Assembly: GCA_024279575.1 (NCBI GenBank)
Contig: JAJRRJ010000095.1
Location: 1 to 5,873 of the forward strand
DNA length: 5,873 nucleotides
Reading direction: 5' to 3'
From: Alphaproteobacteria bacterium
GTDB taxonomy: Bacteria > Pseudomonadota > Alphaproteobacteria > Rhizobiales > Devosiaceae
This document shows positions 1 to 5,659 of this stretch, one piece after another; positions within the stretch are counted from its first letter, which is position 1; the number at the start of each line of letters is the position of its first letter. A program made the position numbers and the translations under genes. The notes below the pieces were generated by a model, which was not told the origin of the DNA, made no database searches, and saw only the letters and a program-made list of their open reading frames with translations.

Positions 1-1586
1 GCAGATTTTAGCTCACCAGAGGTATTGCGTAACTGGCCAATAACTTCACTCAATTTATCAGCAACCGCATTCGTGTCGTTCTTAAGGTCCAAAAACGCGC
101 CCTGGTAATCACCCTCAACCCGACGGGTCAGGTCAGTATTTGCCAACGCACCAAGCACCATCCCGGTTTCATTCAGGCCCCGTTCAACCGTTTCAACAAG
201 CTGGTTCACCTGCACACCCAGTTGATTAAGCTCATCATCGGGGAACTCAGCACTCACCCGTTGGGAGAAATCACCCGCTACCGCCGCACCAACCACATCA
301 CCAAAGGCATGACCCAGCTCCTGCATCATTTCAGTACGTTCCGCAGCATTCCTTGCAAGCGTTGCCTTTTCCTCTTCAGTCATGGCGGCAACCTTCAAAC
401 CGTTTTCTTTGAAAATCTCAACCGCCCGGGCCATTTCCCCAAGCTCATCGTGATTTTGTACGCCCTGAATAGCTGTATCAAATTCCCCATGGGATATTTT
501 ATCCATGGTCTTTGTCAGGCGCACAATCGGCCCGGTAATCGAGCGAATAACAATAAAGGCCAGAACAAGTGTTATAAGTAGAAGAGCCCCATTTAGTACT
601 AAAGTAGACTGCAATCTGCGTGCGGCCTCGCTCTGAAAAGCAACTAAGTATTCCACAAATTTTGCAGTCGCCGCATCATCAACAATTTTAAGCAGGTTAA
701 TACGATCAGTTGTGGCGCTGAACCAACGCTCACCACTAACAGAGGCCAAAGAGCCACCAAACGGTGCCCGCTGCAATATTGCGCGCAACGCATCCACATT
801 TTCAACTATCGGCCCCTTGTGCGTATCTTGTAAAACCTGCGCAAGCTCAGGAGTAGCTATCCTTGAGAAAATCTCCAAATACTCGTTCTGTGAGGTCACC
901 AAGGCTGCAAATTTTAAATACAGGGCCTCGCTCACGGTGCCAGCGGCAAATATGCCCGTACCCACAGCCCGCTCAATACCAGCTTTTTCCTTAGCCGTCA
1001 GCAAAGCATCCAGTGCCATAAGCTGGGTGACAATTTCAGAATTGCCGGCATGGGCAATCTGCAATTCAACAATCTTTAACAGATCGCCAATTGTGCTGGA
1101 AAAATAGGCCACCAGATCGCCCTTGGAAATTTGATCAGATGAAATCCTGCTACGGATATTTTCAAGTTCCCCAAGCCCCAGCATAGCCAACTTTAATTCC
1201 GCCGAAATATCCGCATCCAGTTTTGCCAGTTCTTCCGCCGTCAGGTATTTCTGAAGTTCTTCGACAACCGCATTCGTTATCTGACGTTGCTTAATCATCT
1301 CATCAGCAAACTGGACGCCACCCGAAGCTGAAAAACCCGCAGACATTCCACGCTCAACCTGCAACTCATGCACCAGACTTGAGACCGTGGGTACTTTTGC
1401 AGCCATTTGCAGAGTTTTTTCCGCCTCAGCCGCATATTCAAATTCTTGCACCATCTGCTGAAAGCCGATAAACAACATACCCGCTAACGGAATAAGGCAC
1501 AGGGCCAAAATTCGTACCTTGACCGGAAAGCGGGACAAGAACTGTTGAAAACTAAATTTTGGGTTTGTTTGAGTCATGTTGGTCAT
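1..1586 (-). CDS. Methyl-accepting chemotaxis protein with NIT sensor domain and tandem HAMP units (partial, C-terminus beyond left edge)
   Basis: A transmembrane chemoreceptor that senses a ligand outside the membrane and controls CheA through CheW. The frame is open from ATG at 1586 to the window edge (528 codons). TM1 is at about residues 24-42. The sensor region (about 43-327) contains LQVERGMSAGF near residues 75-85, the hallmark of the NIT (nitrate/nitrite-sensing) domain family. TM2 is about 328-348, followed by HAMP1 (about 346-400, with DELGEMA at 380-386). Two further HAMP-like units have GDFSQRV (438-444) and TDLTRRV (484-490) exactly 46 residues apart. The methylation helices, kinase-control tip and any C-terminal pentapeptide lie outside the window. 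A second ATG at 1577 is an equally possible start; neither has a strong Shine-Dalgarno. A terminator separates it from cheY, so it probably has its own promoter. NIT membership does not prove nitrate as the ligand. Confidence 0.93.
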   Translation of the reverse strand, partial: MTNMTQTNPKFSFQQFLSRFPVKVRILALCLIPLAGMLFIGFQQMVQEFEYAAEAEKTLQMAAKVPTVSSLVHELQVERGMSAGFSASGGVQFADEMIKQRQITNAVVEELQKYLTAEELAKLDADISAELKLAMLGLGELENIRSRISSDQISKGDLVAYFSSTIGDLLKIVELQIAHAGNSEIVTQLMALDALLTAKEKAGIERAVGTGIFAAGTVSEALYLKFAALVTSQNEYLEIFSRIATPELAQVLQDTHKGPIVENVDALRAILQRAPFGGSLASVSGERWFSATTDRINLLKIVDDAATAKFVEYLVAFQSEAARRLQSTLVLNGALLLITLVLAFIVIRSITGPIVRLTKTMDKISHGEFDTAIQGVQNHDELGEMARAVEIFKENGLKVAAMTEEEKATLARNAAERTEMMQELGHAFGDVVGAAVAGDFSQRVSAEFPDDELNQLGVQVNQLVETVERGLNETGMVLGALANTDLTRRVEGDYQGAFLDLKNDTNAVADKLSEVIGQLRNTSGELKS

Positions 1587-1700
1587 ATCTGAAATTCGCT
1601 TTGGAAAGTTGGCATTACCGGACAAAGTGCGCCCTTATAATTAACCCAAGGTAAATACGTAGGCATTACTCCCAAATTGTTTTGGTAAGCCAAACATAAA
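1587..1700 (-). promoter_or_regulatory. Probable promoter region of the receptor gene
   Basis: This gap lies between the receptor start and the terminator after cheY, so transcription of the receptor should begin here. An AT-rich stretch read on the minus strand contains TTAATTATAAG (TATAAG at 1634-1639), a plausible -10 box about 50 bases from the start codon. No convincing -35 hexamer is seen at the right spacing. A short inverted repeat TTTGG/CCAAA (1681-1694) could be an operator half-site pair or chance. The assignment rests mainly on position. Confidence 0.3.
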
Positions 1701-1705
1701 ATGAG

Positions 1706-1734
1706 AAAAACCGCCTTTTCGAAAAAAAAGGCGG
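1706..1734 (-). terminator. Rho-independent terminator after cheY
   Basis: A perfect 9-bp stem (CCGCCTTTT at 1711-1719 with AAAAGGCGG at 1726-1734) and a 6-base loop. Read on the minus strand, the stem is followed at once by five T residues (1706-1710). It begins about 33 bases after the cheY stop codon. Stem, loop and U-tract order fit minus-strand transcription, so this should end the cheR-cheB-cheY transcript and isolate the receptor gene. Confidence 0.85.
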
Positions 1735-1766
1735 TAACCAGGCGCAATAAATTTAGTACCTTATGC

Positions 1767-2156
1767 CTAAACCAAAACCCCGATCACGGCTTCAATTTTC
1801 TTCTTCATCGACCCCGCATCGAACGGTTTTATGATGTAATTATTCACCCCCGCAACAATGGCTTCCTTCACCTGTTCCTTGTCTGAACGACCGGTGGCCA
1901 TAATAAACGGCATTGATTTTGTTTTGGGATGTTTGCGCAAAACCTTCAGCAAAGTCAGGCCGTCAATATCATCCATGTTCCAATCAGAAATCACCAGATC
2001 AATATGCGTTTCCTGTAATTTCCCCAAGGCATCACGTCCGCTTTTTGCCTCGGTAATTTTCTGAAAACCCAACTGGTTCAAGATAAACTTACAGATACCG
2101 CGCATGGATTGCTGATCATCAACTACCAAAACGCTTATGGAACTTGCTTTAGGCAT
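1767..2156 (-). CDS. cheY: Chemotaxis response regulator CheY
   Basis: A single-domain receiver that carries the phosphoryl signal from CheA to the flagellar motor switch (FliM), or acts as a phosphate sink if the genome has several CheY proteins. It is 129 residues, the usual length for CheY. The receiver residues are all present: acidic pair D13/D14, phosphoacceptor D58 in ISDWNM, switch residues T88 and Y107, and K110 in the KPF motif. Each is offset by one from Escherichia coli CheY, and the W59-N60 pair after the phosphosite is the motor-CheY signature. One difference is Asp62 where enteric CheY has Pro61. The ATG at 2156 follows an AAAGAG-like ribosome site. The gene is 118 bp downstream of cheB and ends in its own terminator. 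There is no output domain. Family assignment is very secure; motor versus sink role is not decided by sequence alone. Confidence 0.96.
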   Translation of the reverse strand: MPKASSISVLVVDDQQSMRGICKFILNQLGFQKITEAKSGRDALGKLQETHIDLVISDWNMDDIDGLTLLKVLRKHPKTKSMPFIMATGRSDKEQVKEAIVAGVNNYIIKPFDAGSMKKKIEAVIGVLV

Positions 2157-2274
2157 AATCTAACTCTTTTACTACTTTTACTATTTTGTTCCGGGCACCA
2201 CCCAAGGTTCCCAACAAATTCACTACCCTGCACCATAGGGACAAACCCCTAACATTTTCTCAATTCAAAATTAT
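2157..2274 (-). other. Spacer between cheB and cheY
   Basis: A 118-bp gap with no open frame that looks coding. It holds a weak 5-bp hairpin (TAGGG at 2236-2240 with CCCTA at 2247-2251) with no U-tract, so there is no good sign of termination after cheB. The gap is long enough for a separate cheY promoter, but I see no clear -35/-10 pair. Read-through from cheB is the simpler reading. Confidence 0.35.
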
Positions 2275-3330
2275 TTATGCAGCGGATTTTTGCTTCATCA
2301 CCCCGGCCATCAGTTTGGCCGCAATATCTTCAACCGCCGCCTCCTCCACCACAGCGCCAATTTCCGCCGCCACCCTTGGCATACCGTAAACCAGCGCCGA
2401 ATCCTTATTTTGCCCCACCGTATAAGCGCCACTTTGTTTCATCTTTTTCAGCCCCTGGGCCCCGTCTTTGCCCATACCTGTCAAAATGGCACCCACCGCT
2501 TTATCGCCAACAACTTTAGCCACAGAAGTGAACAACACATCGACGCTCGGTCGGTGCCCTGAGACCAGTTCACCCTCAAAAATGCGACATTTCAATTGAT
2601 TGAGGGTATTCTCCAAACGCATCTGAAAGCCCCCCCTGGCAATATACACATGGCCATTTTCAAGCACCATCCGATCACTGGCTTCCACCACATTCAACGC
2701 CACCTGCTGATTAAGGCGTTCTGCAAAACGAGACGTGAAATTGGCTGGCATATGCTGGGTCACCACGATCGGGGGACAATTCATCGGTAATCGGGAAAGC
2801 ACATTTCGAATAGCATCAACACCACCGGTGGATGCACCAATAGCAATAAGCGCACCAGCAGGAACCGGGCCAGCATTCAAAACAGGTGTTTCAGCAGTCG
2901 CAACGCTTGCCCGCATGGCGCGTCCCCGCACATCACTTTGTGCAGCTGCGCGCACTTTCGTGCGTACCTCATCGCCAAAACTCTCAATCCCCCCGGCAAA
3001 ATCCTGACCCGGTTTTCCAACAAAATCCACTGCGCCAAGTTCAAGCGCCAACATGGTTTCGCTGGCCCCTTTATGGGTAAGCGTCGACACCATTACCACC
3101 GGGATGGGGCGCAGGCGCATTAGTTTGCTCAAAAACTCCAACCCGTTCATGTTTGGCATTTCAATATCAAGTGTCACCACATCAGGGTTCAGTTCCTTGA
3201 TTTTTTGCCGCGCAACAATGGGATCTTCGGCGGTTCCCACCACTTCAATATCACCATCTTTAACTAAAGCGGAACTTAAAACATTACGAATAAGCGCGCT
3301 ATCATCAACTACCAGTACCCGGATACTCAT
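2275..3330 (-). CDS. cheB: Chemotaxis response regulator protein-glutamate methylesterase CheB
   Basis: Removes methyl groups from receptor glutamates (and may deamidate glutamines), resetting receptors after stimulation. Phosphorylation by CheA activates it. It is 351 residues, normal for the family. The N-terminal receiver (about 3-120) has D9/D10, phosphoacceptor D55 in TLDIEMP, T83 and K106 in VGKP. A low-complexity Ala/Arg-rich linker covers about 121-157. The C-terminal esterase domain (about 158-345) has the complete Ser-His-Asp triad: S167 in GASTGG, H193 in TQHMP and D289 in LTGMGKDG. The start codon overlaps the cheR stop in an ATGA (3327-3330), so the two antagonistic enzymes are translationally coupled. 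It acts in the cytoplasm at receptor arrays. No lesion is seen and the assignment is secure. Confidence 0.98.
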   Translation of the reverse strand: MSIRVLVVDDSALIRNVLSSALVKDGDIEVVGTAEDPIVARQKIKELNPDVVTLDIEMPNMNGLEFLSKLMRLRPIPVVMVSTLTHKGASETMLALELGAVDFVGKPGQDFAGGIESFGDEVRTKVRAAAQSDVRGRAMRASVATAETPVLNAGPVPAGALIAIGASTGGVDAIRNVLSRLPMNCPPIVVTQHMPANFTSRFAERLNQQVALNVVEASDRMVLENGHVYIARGGFQMRLENTLNQLKCRIFEGELVSGHRPSVDVLFTSVAKVVGDKAVGAILTGMGKDGAQGLKKMKQSGAYTVGQNKDSALVYGMPRVAAEIGAVVEEAAVEDIAAKLMAGVMKQKSAA

Positions 3331-4205
3331 GCCACATTCTCTCTGTTTTCCTGCGCCAGACGACGATAAATAGTCTTGCCTTCAAGCACATAACCAAGCG
3401 CCTCCGCCCGCATATTTTCCGAATGACCAATATACAGATACGCCCCTTGATTGAGCAGTTGACTAAAACGCTCAAACACTCTGGTTTGAGTTTCCTTGTC
3501 GAAATAAATCGTAACATTCCGGCAAAAAATTGCATCAAACGGCCCCTTTACCGGCCAGTTTTCCATCAGGTTGAGAGGCTTGAAAGTCATCAGGTTTCGA
3601 TAAACCGCCGGTACCCGAATAGTATCAGATGTTGGGCGCTCAAAAACAGCCGCCTGGGTTTTAGAAAGTCCATCCAGATCCCCGGCTGCATATTCGCCCC
3701 GGGCCGAGGTTGCCACCACATCCGTATCAACATCGGTACCCAATATCCGAAAATCCCAGTTTTTGAGCTGAGGATATTTTCCAAGAAGCGCCATAGCAAT
3801 TGTATAGGGCTCCTGGCCCGTGGAACATCCTGCAGACCAAATACGAAGTTTGGGTTTTCCATTTGCCGATTTAGGCTGATTGGGCCGCGCGATAAGCTTA
3901 CCCACGTAATCGATCAGATGATCAAAATGATGATCTTCGCGATAAAAGCGCGTTAGATTTGTCGTGAGCGCATTAACAAATACCTGCTTGTCTTCGCGCG
4001 TGGATTTCCTTTCCAGAAAATCAATATAGGCACCAAATGAGGACATTCCCCGGGCCTTAACCAGTTTTGTAAGCCGCGAAACCACCAGCACCCGCTTTGC
4101 ATCCCCAAGGGAAATTCCGGCGATCTTATAAATTAGTGCGCGTACATCATCGAATTCTTTATCACTTAGTTTGATTTCTTGTTCAGCCATCATTTTACCC
4201 GTCAT
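3327..4205 (-). CDS. cheR: Chemotaxis protein methyltransferase CheR
   Basis: Transfers methyl groups from S-adenosylmethionine to receptor glutamates, opposing CheB. It is 292 residues. The N-terminal helical domain (about 11-85) ends in TNLTRFYRE (82-90), the conserved receptor-binding region. The Rossmann-type methyltransferase domain has the SAM motif IWSAGCSTGQEPY (122-134), the acidic ILGTDVD (154-160), FCRNVTIYFD (227-236) and YIGHSEN (258-264). Compared from memory with enteric CheR, the beta-subdomain between FER (188-190) and PLNLM (210-214) is about three residues shorter and lacks the Gly-rich GTG loop linked to pentapeptide tethering. An in-frame TAA lies two codons before M1, and M5/M6 (4193/4190) are alternative starts with a better-placed GGGT ribosome site. 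It overlaps cheB by four bases. Confidence 0.97.
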   Translation of the reverse strand: MTGKMMAEQEIKLSDKEFDDVRALIYKIAGISLGDAKRVLVVSRLTKLVKARGMSSFGAYIDFLERKSTREDKQVFVNALTTNLTRFYREDHHFDHLIDYVGKLIARPNQPKSANGKPKLRIWSAGCSTGQEPYTIAMALLGKYPQLKNWDFRILGTDVDTDVVATSARGEYAAGDLDGLSKTQAAVFERPTSDTIRVPAVYRNLMTFKPLNLMENWPVKGPFDAIFCRNVTIYFDKETQTRVFERFSQLLNQGAYLYIGHSENMRAEALGYVLEGKTIYRRLAQENRENVA

Positions 4206-4238
4206 ACATTAGGAATTGCATGCCACGCCCGCCATGGA

Positions 4239-4260
4239 AGCGCCCCAAAGCAGGGGCGCT
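4239..4260 (-). other. Strong intergenic hairpin between cheD and cheR
   Basis: A perfect 8-bp GC-rich stem (AGCGCCCC at 4239-4246, GGGGCGCT at 4253-4260) with a 6-base loop. It lies about 35 bases upstream of the first cheR start codon. Read on the minus strand only two T residues follow, so it is not a standard intrinsic terminator. It may partly terminate cheD transcripts, protect an mRNA end, or shape cheR translation. The structure itself is seen directly; its role is open. Confidence 0.55.
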
Positions 4261-4287
4261 GTTCAATGCCGTACCAGTATGACCGGG

Positions 4288-4317
4288 TTATTACTTATTT
4301 TGAGTAAAGGAATTCAA
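4288..4317 (-). promoter_or_regulatory. Candidate promoter for cheR-cheB-cheY
   Basis: Read on the minus strand, TTGAAT (4312-4317) and TAATAA (4288-4293) are 18 bases apart in an AT-rich stretch between cheD and cheR. The match to a sigma-70-type -35/-10 pair is modest, especially at -10. A TTACT/AGTAA inverted repeat (4291-4307) lies between the two boxes. Transcription from here would pass through the hairpin at 4239-4260. Alternatively cheR is simply read through from cheD. Confidence 0.22.
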
Positions 4318-4342
4318 AAAACCCAAATTCGATGACCGATTT
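4316..4342 (-). terminator. Weak candidate terminator at the cheD stop codon
   Basis: Read on the minus strand, AAATCG (4337-4342, overlapping the cheD stop) can pair with CGAATTT (4325-4331) with one bulged base. Three G residues and then six T residues (4316-4321) follow. The stem is AT-rich and set off from the T run, so termination would be inefficient at best. Confidence 0.2.
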
Positions 4343-4946
4343 AGAACAATTCGATATCATCCACCGGTGGCGCCACCACCTTCTTGCGCGCCACAAGCAT
4401 TTCTTCGCGCACCACATTTTTCCCGGCATCAGAATCAAGGCGTTTGACAAATACCCGCCCGCTGACCGGCTTGAACATCACCCGACGGGCAAAATTCCCA
4501 CCAAGATCTTCTGAGGAAATTTTATATCCCTCACCACGCAAAAACCGGCGCACAAACTCCACATTTGCAGCCCCGATATCGTTCAGGGATGTGTTGATGT
4601 TTCCACCACCAAAAACCTTGATCACAAGGTTTTCTTTCCGGCCACTCCCCTGACTGAGAACTGAGTTTATCAACTGCTCCATAGCAAAGGCCCCATAGCG
4701 CGCTGAAGCACCAAACCGGTCCTTGGCGGCCCCGGATTGTTCGGCCAACAAAAAATGGTTCATTCCCCCAACCCCGGCTTCAGTGTCACGAATGCATGCG
4801 CTTATGCACGAACCCAGCACCGTTGAAAGCGTCACCCGCTGATCCGAAAAAACTTCACATTCCCCCTGATGAACCGTGACCACTTTTTCTCGTTCCACAG
4901 GCGACGTTGTAATTGTTTTTGATTGTCGGGCAGCAAATGCGCTCAT
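4341..4946 (-). CDS. cheD: Chemoreceptor glutamine deamidase CheD
   Basis: Converts specific receptor glutamines to glutamates, creating methylation sites for CheR and tuning receptor output. It is 201 residues, somewhat long because of tails at both ends. The core has TVLGSCISACIRD (42-54) with nucleophile C47, and GGMNHFLL (60-67) with H64. The Cys-His spacing of 17 matches the characterised Thermotoga enzyme, and T42 or S41 can supply the third active-site hydroxyl. VFGGGN (111-116) is another family block. The last 30 or so residues extend beyond the usual fold and end in VDDIELF, resembling the end of the divergently encoded small protein at 5119-5472. The ATG at 4946 is preceded by a short GGA ribosome site. 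The start agrees with the family's usual N-terminal region before the LGSC block. Confidence 0.97.
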   Translation of the reverse strand: MSAFAARQSKTITTSPVEREKVVTVHQGECEVFSDQRVTLSTVLGSCISACIRDTEAGVGGMNHFLLAEQSGAAKDRFGASARYGAFAMEQLINSVLSQGSGRKENLVIKVFGGGNINTSLNDIGAANVEFVRRFLRGEGYKISSEDLGGNFARRVMFKPVSGRVFVKRLDSDAGKNVVREEMLVARKKVVAPPVDDIELF

Positions 4947-4977
4947 ATTTTCCAGGGCCTTTAGTCAGATAAACCTA

Positions 4978-5010
4978 TTAGGTAAAACACCTTAGTGCAA
5001 AACACATTAG
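4978..5010. repeat. Imperfect tandem repeat, TTAG-N(2-3)-AAAACAC
   Basis: TTAG occurs at 4978, 4992 and 5007, and AAAACAC at 4984-4990 and 4999-5005, giving about two and a third units with a period of 14-15 bases. A further TTAG lies at 4961. The repeat lies 30-60 bases upstream of the cheD start codon, where a regulator or promoter would act. The bases are seen directly; a binding role is inferred. Confidence 0.4.
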
Positions 5011-5041
5011 TAAATTGCTAACCACAACCTGATCTTTGCAT

Positions 5042-5055
5042 CACTTTGAAAAGTG
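5042..5055. repeat. Perfect inverted repeat CACTTT-GA-AAAGTG
   Basis: A perfect 6-2-6 palindrome about 64 bases upstream of the start codon at 5119. The size and symmetry suit a dimeric DNA-binding regulator. It lacks the T run expected of a terminator. Confidence 0.4.
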
Positions 5056-5118
5056 GGAAACCAGACTTTAGGATTTTAACATTAAGCATGGTTCAAGAAA
5101 ACAACCGAGACCTCTTTT

Positions 5119-5472
5119 ATGGCACTTCAAAAACTGGCAGTTGAATTAGATGAAACCATTCGCCAAACACGCGATTTGGTCACCTCAATCAATGAGGCCC
5201 TGAACATGCTGATGAATAAAGAGTTCTCGGACGATGATGCGCGCAGAGCTGCAACCAACCAGATTATGATCGGCCTTCAGGGTCAGGACCGCATCGAACA
5301 GCGTTGCGCCAATATTACGACAGCAATTGAACTTTTGAGCAAATGCACCCTTGAGTTTGACGAAAAAAAATGTGACCACGCCTGGGAAAGCCTTTCTCTG
5401 GACGAGCTTTCCAAGCCTGAAATGTCTGGCATTTCAGCCCGCAGTCCCCATGGCGAAGTTGACCTGTTCTAG
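5119..5472 (+). CDS. Small helical protein with DxxxQ motif, putative CheZ/CheT-like CheY~P phosphatase
   Basis: A 117-residue soluble protein, the only plus-strand gene here. I do not recognise it as a named standard family member. It is mostly helical: helix about 4-33, helix about 37-77 containing QDRIEQ (56-61), then a charged, probably flexible region (about 82-110) and a tail GEVDLF. D57 and Q61 match the spacing of the catalytic D143 and Q147 of enteric CheZ (QDLTGQ), including the Gln before the Asp. This layout of helical core, linker and short acidic-hydrophobic tail is a miniature of CheZ. Sinorhizobium meliloti CheT, a small protein encoded beside cheD, has a DxxxQ helix and is reported to act on a CheY and bind CheR. 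ATG 5119 is the only ATG after the in-frame stop at 5083, with GAG 9 bases upstream. Coding is secure; phosphatase function is inferred. Another DxxxQ-containing helical family is possible. Confidence 0.8.
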   Translation: MALQKLAVELDETIRQTRDLVTSINEALNMLMNKEFSDDDARRAATNQIMIGLQGQDRIEQRCANITTAIELLSKCTLEFDEKKCDHAWESLSLDELSKPEMSGISARSPHGEVDLF

Positions 5473-5601
5473 AACGACTTTCAGGATAAGCGCGCCCGGT
5501 TATCCGGCACAAAAATACGACAAAACAAACCCGCATGGACATAAGTTTAATTTGGTTTAAAACCTACCAATGCCTGCCTTCAAAAGGCCTGGCCCAAACG
5601 C

Positions 5602-5626
5602 AAAACGCCGACCCTTAAAGCCGGCG
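5602..5626 (-). terminator. Probable Rho-independent terminator after cheW
   Basis: Outer stem CGCCG/CGGCG (5606-5610 with 5622-5626), extendable inward by several G-U-containing pairs around a small loop. On the minus strand it is followed by TTTTGCGTTT. It begins about 34 bases after the cheW stop. It lies between convergent genes, but no comparable T run directly follows it on the plus strand, so I assign it to cheW only. Confidence 0.6.
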
Positions 5627-5659
5627 CAGTTGCTAAATTTTCTTAGAAAAATTCAACCA

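Larger units (their letters stand above)
4947..5118. promoter_or_regulatory. Divergent promoter region between cheD and the small plus-strand gene
   Basis: A 172-bp AT-rich spacer that must hold start signals for both genes. It contains a TTAG/AAAACAC repeat on the cheD side and a perfect inverted repeat on the other side, listed separately. No clean sigma-70 or sigma-54 promoter is visible on either strand. TTGCAC (RC of 4994-4999) is one possible -35 for cheD, but no good -10 follows. Confidence 0.5.

Noticed and set aside
712..1107. Plus-strand open frame of 131 codons antisense to the receptor
   Set aside because: It lies inside the receptor sensor domain, whose reading frame gives a recognisable NIT protein; the antisense translation resembles no family and is a shadow.
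1611..1669. Direct repeat GGCATTAC at 1611-1618 and 1662-1669 upstream of the receptor
   Set aside because: Eight bases, two copies, 51 apart and without symmetry; expected by chance in a region of this kind.
2236..2251. Small hairpin TAGGG/CCCTA between cheB and cheY
   Set aside because: Only five base pairs and no T run on the minus strand, so not a credible terminator.
3423..3956. Plus-strand open frame of 177 codons antisense to cheR
   Set aside because: The opposite strand encodes conserved CheR motifs throughout; the antisense product has no recognisable domain.
5088..5144. Short plus-strand frame of 18 codons (ATG at 5088) overlapping the start of the gene at 5119
   Set aside because: It is out of frame with the gene, very short, and has only a poorly spaced AGGAT-like ribosome site; chance is the best explanation.
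5499..5512. CCGG-TTAT-CCGG inverted repeat near the end of the plus-strand gene as its terminator
   Set aside because: The stem is only four pairs and no T run follows on the plus strand.
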